Assembly (NCBI RefSeq): GCF_007748175.1
Contig: NZ_CP037422.1
Location: 2,563,231 to 2,627,230, forward strand
Reading direction: 5' to 3'
DNA length: 64,000 nucleotides
Source of the DNA: Gimesia aquarii
Lineage (GTDB): Bacteria > Planctomycetota > Planctomycetia > Planctomycetales > Planctomycetaceae
How positions within the stretch are numbered: position 1 is the first letter of the stretch; every line of letters begins with the position of its first letter. The position numbers were made by a program, and so were the translations under genes. Shown here piece by piece: positions 8,285 to 18,101 of this stretch. The notes below the pieces were generated by a model that saw nothing but the letters and a program-made list of their open reading frames with translations, was not told the origin of the DNA and searched no databases.

Positions 8285-8728
8285 TCAATCAAACGAATAT
8301 CCGGCAAAGAAAACTTCATTGGGTTGACCATCCTCATAAAGGATGATGTAGACGCCCTGGCCACGTTCGACGTCTTCCAGGAAATCCATATTCTGTTCAA
8401 TCATTGCACGTGTCGGTTGAGTCGTACCGTATAGATTTTGAAGCACATCATCATCAAGCGGCGCGACAGCGCAGAAATCAGGATAATCAGAGACATGATC
8501 GAGATCGAGAATGGAACGAGTACCATCTTCAGCTGCGTCTTCCATAATCTCGTCGATGGATAAGTGCTGCGCACCCGGCGATGGCGAATTTGGTCCGGGC
8601 GGGAAATTCGGAAATGGAATCACTGGATTGTAACGTCCGGCATTAAATTCACGTTCTCGGAGGGTCTGAAGTGCGTCATCAACATCACCTTCGTATTTTT
8701 CAAAGTACCAATACGGATGCGAGCCCAT
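8285..8728 (-). CDS. Conserved hypothetical protein, acidic
   Basis: 147 residues, strongly acidic, without signal peptide or membrane helix. It opens with MGSHPYWYFEKYEGDVDDAL, has a Pro-rich stretch at about 39-52 (PFPNFPPGPNSPSPG), and ends FFAGYSFD. Openings of the SHPYWYFVKY kind occur in uncharacterised proteins of several phyla, but I know no assigned function. It is convergent with the kinase gene and stands alone. Confidence 0.65.
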   Translation of the reverse strand: MGSHPYWYFEKYEGDVDDALQTLREREFNAGRYNPVIPFPNFPPGPNSPSPGAQHLSIDEIMEDAAEDGTRSILDLDHVSDYPDFCAVAPLDDDVLQNLYGTTQPTRAMIEQNMDFLEDVERGQGVYIILYEDGQPNEVFFAGYSFD

Positions 8729-8970
8729 GATGTTTCCCTTGCTGTAAAAATTGTGATTAAGCCCAAAATGAGAGTACCACTCAAACTAAACCCCTTTTCA
8801 GTCTGCAATCCGTCGTTTGCCCCCATTCGAACTGGTTCACAAATCATGAGCGGTTTCTGGAAAAAACTTCATCCTTGATTCGGGGTATCTATCTGAAATA
8901 GAATCATGTTGCGGAAAATAATCAAGTTCAATGATGACACAAATCTCAAAACAGAAAACGAGTCATAGAA

Positions 8971-10041
8971 ATGATGCACATTCCCACTGTTCCGTTTGGC
9001 TTACGAATCCTCGTTTTATGTAGTGCAGTATTGCTGTTTCAACCTGTGTGGGCTGCAGATGAAAAACCGCAGGCCGGCGAACGTCTGCAGAAATTATTGA
9101 AGCGATTTCCGGGGGCCGACAAAAACAAAGATGGCATCCTCACGCGCGCCGAAGCGATAGAATACCGCAACAAGATCAGAGGCGCGCAGGCCAATGGGGT
9201 CAAGCCGACGTTGGGAGATGTGAAATACGGCGATCACGCGCGGAACGTGCTCGACTTCTATCAAGCGAAGTCCGACCAGCCGACACCGCTGGTGATCTAC
9301 ATTCATGGCGGCGGTTTTGTAGGCGGCAGCAAACGAGTGAATCCCCGACAGCTTCAGCTGTTCCTGGATGCCGGCATCAGTGTTGCCGCGATTCACTACC
9401 GCTTTATTAATGGTAAAGATATTTTGCTTCCGGAGCCGCAGCGCGACGGAGCGCGGGCCGTTCAGTTTCTGCGCAGCAAAGCGAAGGAATGGAACATCGA
9501 TCCTAAACGGGTTGCCTGTTACGGCGGTTCTGCCGGGGCCGGGATTTCGATGTGGATTGGTTTTCATGATGACCTCGCCGATCCAAAAAGTGACGATCCC
9601 GTCGAACGCGAATCGACGCGTATTCAGGCTATCGGCACCTTTGGCGGCCAAAGCACCTATGATCCGATCAAGATCAAAGCGCTGATCGGCGGACGGGCCT
9701 GGGAACATCCCTCAATCTTCAAAGCCTACGGCGTCGAGACCGCAGAAGAGGCATTGCACCCCACACCGGAAAAACAGAAACGGTACGATGAGTCCTCAGC
9801 GATCACCCACCTGACAAAAGAGGATCCGCCATTGTACATGGTCTATAATGAAGCCGATGGCCCCCTGCCCGAGAACGCACGGCCCGGCCAGGGTATTCAT
9901 CACCCCAACTTCGGCCGCGATCTGGTCAAAAAAATGAATGAACTACAAATCGAAAACGTGTTCGTCTACAAACCCAAAGACCGCGACCCTAACCGCGAAA
10001 TGCTGGAATTCTTCCAAAAACAGTTCGCGAAAGTGAAATAG
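8971..10041 (+). CDS. Secreted alpha/beta hydrolase with EF-hand
   Basis: 356 residues. A signal peptide ends at about Ala29. One EF-hand-like calcium loop lies at 50-61 (D-K-N-K-D-G-I-L-T-R-A-E). Next comes an esterase/lipase core with the oxyanion motif IHGGGF at 111-116 and the nucleophile elbow YGGSAGAG (Ser187). The acid and His are likely in the NEADG and HHPNFG regions near the C-terminus. This arrangement matches planctomycete feruloyl/acetyl-esterase-like (BD-FAE, HSL-type) exoenzymes. It probably releases acyl groups from polysaccharide or small esters. It is monocistronic. Confidence 0.85.
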   Translation: MMHIPTVPFGLRILVLCSAVLLFQPVWAADEKPQAGERLQKLLKRFPGADKNKDGILTRAEAIEYRNKIRGAQANGVKPTLGDVKYGDHARNVLDFYQAKSDQPTPLVIYIHGGGFVGGSKRVNPRQLQLFLDAGISVAAIHYRFINGKDILLPEPQRDGARAVQFLRSKAKEWNIDPKRVACYGGSAGAGISMWIGFHDDLADPKSDDPVERESTRIQAIGTFGGQSTYDPIKIKALIGGRAWEHPSIFKAYGVETAEEALHPTPEKQKRYDESSAITHLTKEDPPLYMVYNEADGPLPENARPGQGIHHPNFGRDLVKKMNELQIENVFVYKPKDRDPNREMLEFFQKQFAKVK

Positions 10042-10142
10042 TGATCTTTTAATTTAGAACTGGCAAGAGGCTAAAGAGATAAAGAGAGCAAATAGAAAAA
10101 ATTGAGGTTTGCTACAGGGGGTAGCCCATAGATCATCCATGG

Positions 10143-10727
10143 CTAATTGGCAACTTCCATATTACGCATAATCTCATCGACTTCAAAGGATGATTTGGTA
10201 TCAATATTCCAGATTCCATTCCAGCCGAAACGATGCCATGCGGTCTTGTCTTTGACGACGAAATCGACTTCCAGTTTTGACTGATCACGATCCAACACGA
10301 TGTAGCCATTTAGACAATCAAGGGTTTTGTCTGGAACGAGCGCGTTGTCATAGTAAATTGCTGAAGCCGTCGATGTGCTGTAAACATCGCCGCGATATGG
10401 AAACCGCATGAGAATGCGCGACAGGCGGACAGCGCCCGAAACATGTTTTTCACCATAGAAAAGGAACAGGATATCCGTTGATTTTTCAGTCTCAGCCAGC
10501 ATCACAGCCATTCCGTTTTGTGATCGCAGTTTGATTTCTTCCGGAAGGTCTAAGGTCGATGCTGGAAGATGTGATTTTGATTCTGCAGGTAATTTGGCGA
10601 TAGTATTTAGGTATGAGCCGTGAGAATCGGGGATAGGAGGTGTACTCTGTTGTAATGCGCCGATGAAGTAACCGATGAATCCGACGAAAACTGTAATGAC
10701 TATCATGGCGATTAATTTTAGTTTCAT
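10143..10727 (-). CDS. Membrane-anchored hypothetical protein
   Basis: 194 residues. One N-terminal membrane helix (about 4-25) is followed by an extracytoplasmic domain of mixed beta character, with conserved-looking D-R-D-Q-S-K and W-H-R-F-G-W-N-G-I-W-N patches. No lipobox and no family I recognise. It lies downstream of, and in the same direction as, the 569-residue gene and its partner (10798-12916), 70 bases away, so it could be the last gene of that transcript. Confidence 0.6.
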   Translation of the reverse strand: MKLKLIAMIVITVFVGFIGYFIGALQQSTPPIPDSHGSYLNTIAKLPAESKSHLPASTLDLPEEIKLRSQNGMAVMLAETEKSTDILFLFYGEKHVSGAVRLSRILMRFPYRGDVYSTSTASAIYYDNALVPDKTLDCLNGYIVLDRDQSKLEVDFVVKDKTAWHRFGWNGIWNIDTKSSFEVDEIMRNMEVAN

Positions 10728-10797
10728 CGTAATATACTACTTCGCCATAACGGAATAGAAAAAGAGGTCTGCTTTTTTAAACACAAGTTGGTGCCTG

Positions 10798-11217
10798 TTA
10801 TGTTGGTGCTTGTGAGTTAGAAATGGATTTGCTTCCACTGGGTGAAAGACTATCAGCACGATCAACGATCTGTCGTAAGGTTTCTTCAGCACTTGGATCG
10901 TTTTTCCAGATCTCGTAAGCGACATGCAGGGCAATCTGCATTGAGGGTTGAGTTTCATATGAACTCACCAACCTGGTTAATTCGTCCTGATCATAATTCG
11001 CGTGTTGTAATTCTTCCTGCGCGTTGGCAAATTCCACACTGTTTTTCGTTTCATCAATAAATTCGTTGATGACCTTCTCTACGACGGGCATCATTCCAGG
11101 AATTGCCTGTAGCATATAGTGGTTCCGGCACCCCTGAATATCACCAAGCGTTTTTTTCAATCTGACTCTAATCTGTCCTGCTTCGCCTTCGACAAAGTCG
11201 TTTTCACTATGCATCAT
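10798..11217 (-). CDS. Small hypothetical protein, partner of the 569-residue gene
   Basis: 139 residues, alpha-helical, no signal or membrane helix. It contains N-S-V-E-F-A-N-A-Q-E-E-L-Q-H-A and an HVAYEIWKND segment. Function unknown. The start codons ATG ATG at 11212-11217 fall inside the end of the upstream gene (11 bases overlap) behind GGGAGAATG, so the two are translationally coupled. Their products may act together. Confidence 0.65.
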   Translation of the reverse strand: MMHSENDFVEGEAGQIRVRLKKTLGDIQGCRNHYMLQAIPGMMPVVEKVINEFIDETKNSVEFANAQEELQHANYDQDELTRLVSSYETQPSMQIALHVAYEIWKNDPSAEETLRQIVDRADSLSPSGSKSISNSQAPT

Positions 11218-12916
11218 GATCGTTCATTCTCCCGGATGTGTGTGATAATGTTCTGGAAATCCGTTTCAAAATTTCTTGAAGTCGGTCCGATTGTATTTCT
11301 GCTGAATATAATTTATCAAAAGCTCGTTTTGATGAAAGACGAATTGCCTCTTTTTGATTGCGCAGGATCTCAGTCGCAGCAGAGATTTGCACAGATTGAC
11401 CACTACATATATGCGATAACTTCTGCGTGACATTCTCAGAACAGAGAGTGACTGCGTTGACATGAGAGATTAATTCGACGCCAACTCGAAATTCCGGTTG
11501 ATACAGCTCAATCACGGGGTGTAACAGCTGTTGATCCTGTCCCAGCGAAGATTTATTAAACAGAAATCCATGAAATCTTGCGATGAGTTCCGCCAGGAGA
11601 TCTTGAAAAGAGCGTTTCAACATCTCCTGGCGTAGCGTTTGAGTGTCATTAGAAACGTTAAATGAAAGCAGGCCTATAAATTCTTTTCCGCAATCCAGCA
11701 ACAAAACATAAGCCAAGAACGCTTGGATACGGCACAAAGTAGACGCAGAGCACCTCATTCCCAACAATGGTTCAAGATAAAGGTCATCGACAATTGGTGA
11801 TTGCTCCCCTCGCAATTGTAAGGCAATTTTTTCTTTCTGTTCTTTGGGAATGTTCCATTCATCACTAAGGATAAAATCAAAAATTTTTGAATTGATCATT
11901 GCAATCAGGGCTTCGCCGAGATGGCATTCGCTTGAGGTACTGAGCGTTTGAATTTGATGGAGAAATGTGGTTAAGGATTTCAGTTGCCTGAGTTGGTTCA
12001 CACGTTTGATCTTTGTTTCAGAGCGAAAATCAGCGCTGAAAATTCCCTGTCGTCTATCTTGACTCTCTTTCTCAATCTGAGAAATTATTGCTGTATTTTG
12101 ATATGTGCCAAAAACTTTGGCGTGAGGATCGATTAATGCCCAGCGAGCAGGACTGATTTGAAACAGTAATCCCATATGAAACATAGGAGGCCGTACACGA
12201 TCAATTTCAGGACGTGAAACAATAAATTGTAAGAAAGAAATCAGTTCTGGTTTCAGTTTGACGTTGTGTCTCTCGGCGTGCCTGAGAATAGATCTTGCTA
12301 CGCGACCATCGTGCTTGATTGCAATTTCTGAACTGGGAACCAACGGAGTTGCTCCCAAAACAGTTGCATTAGCGAGTCTAGCAAAAGCAAGCATCATCAA
12401 AGCACGCCCCAGACAATTGGGATTTCCATGTTTAGTGAATTGCCGCGCGAAAATTCGGTTACAGGATTGATTCGAAAGGTCGTCCCAAATGTGTTCCAGT
12501 AATTCTTTTTGAGAACGAACAGGCTGTGTCTGAGTTAATAAAGATTGATAAAGTTGGTCACAGATTTCATGTCGTCTGTCATGGGAACGACTTGCATACT
12601 CAGATGCCAGTTTTTTGAGGTGGGGATCAAGCAATTCTGCCGTGTTTTGTATTGCGCGTTGTCCAAGTCTGCTTAACTCGAAAATCACTTTTCGTGATTC
12701 TTCATCATGACATAGGTAGCGAGTTCTGAGTTGATGCCATTCGTTTTGGGAAGCGATTTGAAATTCGAGAAGTTCAGAATTGTTGAGAGTCGTTCGTTTC
12801 AGACAAAATGAGAGGATACGATCAAAATCGGATTTGTGATTGCATTCATTGTATGCAGTTGTCAAAGGGACCATCCCGGCACACTGTTTATCTTGATAAA
12901 TTTTCTGTTTTTTCAT
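11207..12916 (-). CDS. Large hypothetical protein with transglutaminase-like triad
   Basis: 569 residues, soluble, mostly helical. I do not recognise the whole protein. The middle has a possible papain/transglutaminase-type Cys-His-Asp set: Cys168 at a helix start (NPNCLGRALMMLAFARLA), His247 (PPMFHMGLLF), and Asp263 in the strand RWALIDPHAKVFG. The order, spacing and the C-L-x-x-A-L ... H ... W-x-L-I-D-P pattern fit transglutaminase-like domains. This is inference from motifs. The C-terminal half (about 330-569) has no motif I know. The gene heads an operon with the 139-residue gene. Its start lies in a 90-base region repeated at 23601-23695. Confidence 0.6.
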   Translation of the reverse strand: MKKQKIYQDKQCAGMVPLTTAYNECNHKSDFDRILSFCLKRTTLNNSELLEFQIASQNEWHQLRTRYLCHDEESRKVIFELSRLGQRAIQNTAELLDPHLKKLASEYASRSHDRRHEICDQLYQSLLTQTQPVRSQKELLEHIWDDLSNQSCNRIFARQFTKHGNPNCLGRALMMLAFARLANATVLGATPLVPSSEIAIKHDGRVARSILRHAERHNVKLKPELISFLQFIVSRPEIDRVRPPMFHMGLLFQISPARWALIDPHAKVFGTYQNTAIISQIEKESQDRRQGIFSADFRSETKIKRVNQLRQLKSLTTFLHQIQTLSTSSECHLGEALIAMINSKIFDFILSDEWNIPKEQKEKIALQLRGEQSPIVDDLYLEPLLGMRCSASTLCRIQAFLAYVLLLDCGKEFIGLLSFNVSNDTQTLRQEMLKRSFQDLLAELIARFHGFLFNKSSLGQDQQLLHPVIELYQPEFRVGVELISHVNAVTLCSENVTQKLSHICSGQSVQISAATEILRNQKEAIRLSSKRAFDKLYSAEIQSDRLQEILKRISRTLSHTSGRMNDHDA

Positions 12917-12996
12917 ATCTGCAGATGACTTGCTATAACGATTCTATCCCAATGCAATTTTTATTTTTTTAATGTGATTTCCACCAAATATCATAC
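12904..12996 (-). promoter_or_regulatory. Repeated upstream region, copy A
   Basis: About 90 bases covering the start codon and leader of the 569-residue gene. They align with 23601-23695 upstream of another minus-strand gene. Shared blocks include ATATCTGCA, CTTGCT-TAACGAT, AATGTGATT and ATATCATAC. Probably a homologous promoter or leader, so common regulation is possible. Confidence 0.5.
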
Positions 12997-13121
12997 AAAA
13001 TTTGCTGATATCAAATCTAAATGGTATCTGATCAGTTTGTATATTGTGTCCCATAGCAACATCATATACAAACAAAGATGAGCAGGCGAATAATAAGTAT
13101 TTTTTACAGAGAAGAAACGTA

Positions 13122-14495
13122 ATGAGCGATCTGTTAGCATACCGCGAATTCAAGCTGGGAGTGCCTATCTGGGACATTTCTGATGATGATTGTGATTCTC
13201 CCTTGATAAGAACACTCTTCACCATTCTTTCGGTGACTCCGCTCAAAACTTCACTGCTGAATAATTACGACTCGTTCTATGACTATTCAGCCGCTCGGTA
13301 CAATGGTGATCCTAACGCTCGATGCGGTCGTGGGGACGTCCTCATTTTCGTCAGTGATACAGACGACAATTCGTTCATTGCTATCGATATGTTCGAGGAA
13401 GCCACAGACTCAATGAATCTAATCGGAATAGAAATTTGTGCCCCACAGACTTGCGCGGACGAGATCGCAGGCATAATGCAATCAATCAGGTCGTCTGCAG
13501 AAGTTTCTACAGCCTTGTTGGATGGCAACCTTGGACTGCGAGAAGATCTTGCGATTGATAATTTCCCAAGACTTGTCCCAAATCATGACACTGAAGTATT
13601 GCAACATGCTCAAGTCTATCGAGGCGGAAGTTTGATTCATGCAACAAAACGGATCGGAGATGTCAATCAGGCTGAATTTGAAACCAACCTCGCTGGGAGC
13701 AGCCTGGTGACTGAAGACTCTATAAGACAAAAGGCTCAAATAATTGGCACTCAGATATTCCAGGTTACCGATGCGATTTGGTGTATTCGTCGACCATCAT
13801 ACCAAAACTGCTCGTATCTCGTCCTGACGTCAAAAGGGCCAGTGCTCATCGACGCCGGAATGGCATCAGACGGTCGAGATATTGACCTCGCACTTGCCAA
13901 ACTGAATCTGTCTCATTCTGACATTCGTGCGATTCTTCTCACACATTGGCACAACGATCATGCTGCTGGCGCGGCAGAAATACAAGCCCGTTCCGGAGCC
14001 CCAGTCTATTGCCACGTACTCGACAAACCAAATTTCACGCGAGTGACTTCCCACAACGGTTTCCGTGGATGGCTCGCCAATCACATTCCAGAGTGGGGTA
14101 TCTTCGTCTTGTTCATTGGACTACTTGGCGAAGCGGTGCCCAGAGCAGTTGAGTCACCAGAAGTTGTATGTGACCGTGACACAATTCTCGAAGACTTCAC
14201 GGTTATCGAAACTCCCGGACATACTCCCGGCCACATCAGCTTCTATTACGCCCCTGAAAAGGTGCTCTTCGCTGGTGATGCACTCGCCGTGATTGGTGAG
14301 CGTGTCCGATTCATGGCACGTCCAGTTACACCAGATCATGAAGCTGCACGCGATTCAATGATTCGATGCCTGTCCATGGATATCGAGGTACTTTGTCCGG
14401 GCCATCGCCATCCCCTGACCCAAAATTGTCAGCAAAGATGTGACGAAATGCTACAATATATCAAAAGCGGCGGACGATGGCCGATTCTCGGTTGA
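13122..14495 (+). CDS. Metallo-beta-lactamase-fold hydrolase with unique N-terminus
   Basis: 457 residues. The C-terminal half is a complete MBL domain: THWHNDH (His275, His277, Asp279, His280), TPGHTPGH (from about 364), FAGD (Asp386), and PGH (His428), so two metal ions are expected. The first roughly 215 residues are acidic, lack a signal peptide and match nothing I know. Substrate unknown. Glyoxalase II-like, lactonase-like or quorum-signal hydrolysis would all fit. I chose the ATG at 13122 (after GAGAAGAAA) over an upstream in-frame ATG at 13044 in the promoter region. It is divergent from the operon at 12916. Confidence 0.8.
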   Translation: MSDLLAYREFKLGVPIWDISDDDCDSPLIRTLFTILSVTPLKTSLLNNYDSFYDYSAARYNGDPNARCGRGDVLIFVSDTDDNSFIAIDMFEEATDSMNLIGIEICAPQTCADEIAGIMQSIRSSAEVSTALLDGNLGLREDLAIDNFPRLVPNHDTEVLQHAQVYRGGSLIHATKRIGDVNQAEFETNLAGSSLVTEDSIRQKAQIIGTQIFQVTDAIWCIRRPSYQNCSYLVLTSKGPVLIDAGMASDGRDIDLALAKLNLSHSDIRAILLTHWHNDHAAGAAEIQARSGAPVYCHVLDKPNFTRVTSHNGFRGWLANHIPEWGIFVLFIGLLGEAVPRAVESPEVVCDRDTILEDFTVIETPGHTPGHISFYYAPEKVLFAGDALAVIGERVRFMARPVTPDHEAARDSMIRCLSMDIEVLCPGHRHPLTQNCQQRCDEMLQYIKSGGRWPILG

Positions 14496-14504
14496 ATAAC
14501 TATA

Positions 14505-14541
14505 ATAACTAAAAAGGGGTCAGACCCCCATAATGTCTGTC
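14505..14541. repeat. GGGGTCAGACCCC element, copy 1
   Basis: First of several copies (see 22512). It has ACTAAAAA, the palindrome GGGGTC-A-GACCCC, then CCATAAT and GTCTG. It lies directly past the MBL gene stop, so it may act as or near a terminator. Confidence 0.7.
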
Positions 14542-14638
14542 AACTTACAAACAGGAAGCGGATCGATACTGACTCAAACCGATCTTTGATCTAAACCTGA
14601 ATCGATCCTCGAGTGAACCATTAAAGCGGAGATGAACT

Positions 14639-15085
14639 GTGTATGAACGATTTACCAACCGAGCAAAAAAAGTGATAAACTTAGCGATCCAGGAAGGCAA
14701 ACTGTTCAATCACGAACACCTTGGTACCGAGCACCTTTTGTTAGGCTTGAGTAAAGAGGGGGGAGGAGTCGCTGCCAACGTTCTTGAACACTGTTTTAAT
14801 CTTAGTTTTCGTCGTATCCATCTGGATGTGAAAAAAAAAGTACCATCGGCGCCTGAATTAGTCACGATGAGCGAGCTGCCTCAAACAGCGCATGCGAAAA
14901 AAGCAATCGAAAACGCGTGGGAAGAAGCTCAACTTCTTAGCCACAATTACGTGGGAACTGAGCATTTACTCTTGGGGCTTTTGCGGGTAGAAGAAGGTTT
15001 GGCAATCAAAATTTTAGAGGACCGTGGCCTGAGGATTAAAGACATTCGGGCTGAAGTATTGAACATCCTCGGTCATGGCCTCTAA
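14639..15085 (+). CDS. Stand-alone ClpC N-terminal (Clp-N) domain protein
   Basis: 148 residues from a GTG at 14639 behind CGGAG. Two Clp-N repeats are visible, each with the signature E-H-L-L-L-G-L (EHLGTEHLLLGL at about 26-37 and NYVGTEHLLLGL at about 104-115). The start MYERFTNRAKKVI matches the beginning of ClpC. The AAA ATPase modules are absent and the gene ends normally. In ClpC this domain binds substrates or adaptors such as phosphoarginine proteins, so this copy may be an adaptor or competitor. An LRR gene follows 70 bases later. Confidence 0.85.
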   Translation: MYERFTNRAKKVINLAIQEGKLFNHEHLGTEHLLLGLSKEGGGVAANVLEHCFNLSFRRIHLDVKKKVPSAPELVTMSELPQTAHAKKAIENAWEEAQLLSHNYVGTEHLLLGLLRVEEGLAIKILEDRGLRIKDIRAEVLNILGHGL

Positions 15086-15154
15086 TTGATTAAAAGCTCA
15101 ATAATTTTTTTCGGTCCCTACCCTTTTTGTCTTTCCAAATTCGGAACGTCAAAG

Positions 15155-16297
15155 ATGATTCAACAAAAACCAACTCAAAAGCCAGTCAGCCGATTTCGCT
15201 GGATCCGACGATTCAGCGTGCTGATGGTCTTGCTGTGTCTGGTTGTATATTCCATTTCAGTTTTCATGAATTCGCGGGCGATTCAGAAACTGGAAGCGAT
15301 TGATGGGTCGATTCGCTACTCGACCAAGCCTGGCATGCTACTGGCACTGATCCCCAGAATGTGGTGTTCCCGAATTTCGGAGACTGTGGGATATCAACGA
15401 CTCATTCCATTTCAAATTGTGACAGAAATTAATTGTAGTTCTACCAAAATCACTGATGACGATCTTGACTTGTTGTGTGAATTTAAAGACCTGGAGGCTC
15501 TCGATCTTGGAGAAACAGAAATCAGTGATGTCGGGCTGATCAAGCTCAAAGGACTTTCAAACCTAAAGGAGCTTCGTCTTGCTGATACCAAAGTCTCAGA
15601 CGCTGGTTTGGTTCATCTCCAAGAACTTACGAATTTCATTGAACTTAATCTTTCTGGAACAGAAGTCAGCAACACGGGATTGATTCACTTAAAAAAAATG
15701 AAGCAGTTGAATTCACTCTACCTGGTAAATACCGGAGTGAGCGATCAGGGTCTGGTTCTCCTCAAACAATTTGTTTCACTGAAAAATCTTGGTCTTGGTA
15801 ATACTCAAGTGAGTGATGCGGGTTTGGCTTACTTGCAGGGGCTTACGAAATTGCAATACCTCGATTTGTCTGGTACAAAAATTACGGACGCCGGCCTGTT
15901 CCATGTACGAGAATTAAAAAGCATACTCAGCCTCTTTTTAAACGATACCCAAATCACTGATGCCGGCATGGTTTATCTGGAAGGATTGAAAGAACTTTAC
16001 TGGCTGAATTTAGATCATACCCGGGTAGGTGATGCAGGGATCGTTCATTTACAAAATCTGAAAAACATTGAAAATCTCTATCTCAACAACACACGGATTA
16101 CCGATGCCGGACTGGTCCACTTACAGGGGCTTTCAGAACTACAATGGCTTGCCATCGAGAACACGGGGGTCAGTGATGCCGGGTTGAGGCACCTGCAAGG
16201 TCTCACAAATCTATTTACTATTGAGTACAATGAAACACAGATCACCGAAGCGGGAATCAAACACCTTCGCGAATCTTCACCGAACTTATCTGATTAG
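15155..16297 (+). CDS. Membrane-anchored leucine-rich-repeat protein
   Basis: 380 residues. A basic N-terminus and one membrane helix (about 20-40) are followed by an extracytoplasmic LRR domain. Eleven consecutive 24-residue repeats are visible, of the form L-x-x-L-x-x-L-x-L-x-x-T-x-I/V-S/T-D-A-G-L-x-x-L. This is the cysteine-free LRR type common in planctomycetes. Such proteins bind other proteins. The partner is unknown. I used the ATG at 15155 (GGAAC upstream). A TTG directly after the preceding stop (15086) would add 23 hydrophobic, poorly structured residues. Confidence 0.85.
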   Translation: MIQQKPTQKPVSRFRWIRRFSVLMVLLCLVVYSISVFMNSRAIQKLEAIDGSIRYSTKPGMLLALIPRMWCSRISETVGYQRLIPFQIVTEINCSSTKITDDDLDLLCEFKDLEALDLGETEISDVGLIKLKGLSNLKELRLADTKVSDAGLVHLQELTNFIELNLSGTEVSNTGLIHLKKMKQLNSLYLVNTGVSDQGLVLLKQFVSLKNLGLGNTQVSDAGLAYLQGLTKLQYLDLSGTKITDAGLFHVRELKSILSLFLNDTQITDAGMVYLEGLKELYWLNLDHTRVGDAGIVHLQNLKNIENLYLNNTRITDAGLVHLQGLSELQWLAIENTGVSDAGLRHLQGLTNLFTIEYNETQITEAGIKHLRESSPNLSD

Positions 16298-16480
16298 ATC
16301 ATCGAAACAAAGATCCAATGAAGATGACAGTAAAGGATCTACCCCCTAAGGGTTAGTAAAGTGGTCAAGCCCCTATCCCAAGTCTCATCACACTTGTCTC
16401 AGCATGGCCAAAGAAAACGAATCTGGTATTGAGCAGGTACAAAATAGAGACTGTTCGATACGAATCTACCAGGAAAAATC

Positions 16481-17974
16481 TTAGTTATCTTTTTGAGTGA
16501 CCTTTGAAGAAGGCGCCTGGTCATGAAATAAATTTTTTCCAGATTTATCTTTGTTGATCGTAAATTGGTCGTAGAGTTCTCCTGTTGCCGTTTTAGCCTG
16601 ATAAATCAATCGATCCTGCTCAATTGTGATTACCTGATACAGTTGCGTATTTTTGGCACGTCGTCGGTGTGGATTCGACTTCAGGGTCTCTTCGGGATAT
16701 TGTTTTAAATCATACATCTTAGGACCGCTGACGGAGACAACATAAACTGGCCCGCCAGATTGATCGGCCACACGCAACCCAGTTGCTACATTCTCTTCTG
16801 TCACAAGTTTCCGACTCAGCTGAAGGTCAATCGGCCCGGAACGACCATAGCTATGGTCGTGTCCCTGGAGAACCAGATCAACATTGTATTTTTGATAAAG
16901 CAGTTGCCAGGTATCTCTGAGTTCAGGATTGTCACGTCTTTTACTCGAAGAGTAGATTGGATGATGATGTGTTAGAATTGTCCAACGATTTGGGTTGTCT
17001 TTCAGAACTTTCTCCAGCCATTCTGTTTGAGTATTCGGTTCCAAATTGGAATCGAGTCCGATAATCCGCACACCTTGAACGTCAACATAATATACATTTT
17101 CTGTCGATCCTTTGGGGCCATTTTCAGGAAATTCAAATCGCTGGCTCCATCTTCTACTGAGTGTTTTGGGTATATCGCGATATTCAACTCCAGCTCCTGC
17201 CGAAATTCGATCTCGGTCATATTCATGATTACCGGGAATCGCAAGCTGAGGGATTGTTGAAAATATCCAACTCCCTGCATGAAACCATTCACCCCATTCG
17301 TGATCGTTGTTTCCTCGATTCACCAAGTCCCCTGCGTGTAACATGAACGTCATTCTTGGGGCATCACGAAATGATTCCCGTATGAGACGTGACCAATGAC
17401 TCTTAATATCATTTTGAGCGTCTCCGACATAAACAAACCGAACTGGTTTTACAACCTTCCCCTGAGACTTTTGAGCAGTACGAAAATGGATCCATTCACT
17501 CCATGCATAATCTGTAGTAGCAGTTTCAACACTGGATCGATCTTCTTTAGAGAGTTCCGTTGTTCTTCGACTTCCAACTCGGTAAGCATACAACGTTCCT
17601 GGTTGTAGTCCTTTGAATGTCACTGCGTGCATATGAACCGTTCCGAGGTTCGTCTTCAACGGTGAAGTTTCTCCTTTAAACAATTTTGCATTCAAGACAA
17701 ATTTTGGACCAGAATCTGCAATCGCAACCTCTGCCACGGCATCTGCTCCCGACTTTGTTCGCCAGGTAACTGAAAAAGATGTGGAAGGATCTCCCTTCCA
17801 TGAGGCCAGGATTCGATCAGGGACATCGGTTGCAACAGATAATGTCGGCTCCACAACCATCCCTTCATAAGAACGTTTATGTCCAAATGTGGTTTTGTTC
17901 TGACCTTGAGCAAACGTTGAAGATGAGAAACAGACTAGAGACAAGATACAACAAATGTTTAAGAAATTTTGCAC
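16481..17974 (-). CDS. Purple acid phosphatase-like metallophosphoesterase, secreted
   Basis: 497 residues. A signal peptide ends near ...TFAQ. An N-terminal fibronectin-like domain (about 45-165, F-S-V-T-W-R-T) precedes a calcineurin-like phosphoesterase. Metal-ligand motifs are VYVGDAQ (GDA in place of GDx), [23 protein letters not shown] and GHDHSYGRS, a full set for a binuclear centre. It should hydrolyse phosphomonoesters or diesters outside the cytoplasm. It is monocistronic and convergent with the LRR gene. Confidence 0.9.
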   Translation of the reverse strand: MQNFLNICCILSLVCFSSSTFAQGQNKTTFGHKRSYEGMVVEPTLSVATDVPDRILASWKGDPSTSFSVTWRTKSGADAVAEVAIADSGPKFVLNAKLFKGETSPLKTNLGTVHMHAVTFKGLQPGTLYAYRVGSRRTTELSKEDRSSVETATTDYAWSEWIHFRTAQKSQGKVVKPVRFVYVGDAQNDIKSHWSRLIRESFRDAPRMTFMLHAGDLVNRGNNDHEWGEWFHAGSWIFSTIPQLAIPGNHEYDRDRISAGAGVEYRDIPKTLSRRWSQRFEFPENGPKGSTENVYYVDVQGVRIIGLDSNLEPNTQTEWLEKVLKDNPNRWTILTHHHPIYSSSKRRDNPELRDTWQLLYQKYNVDLVLQGHDHSYGRSGPIDLQLSRKLVTEENVATGLRVADQSGGPVYVVSVSGPKMYDLKQYPEETLKSNPHRRRAKNTQLYQVITIEQDRLIYQAKTATGELYDQFTINKDKSGKNLFHDQAPSSKVTQKDN

Positions 17975-18101
17975 AGATTAATTCCCCGAATGTTGAGTTT
18001 TGTATTAACTAATTGGTTTGAATTATTTTCAGCAAACAGCATTTTTTCATTTATTTAGCATGATAGCTCGTTATACGTTTTTAAAAATGCAACATCAATG
18101 A

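Noticed and set aside
9094-9708. Minus-strand frame opposite the EF-hand esterase
   Set aside because: Antisense shadow; no start signal, and the plus frame carries the catalytic motifs.
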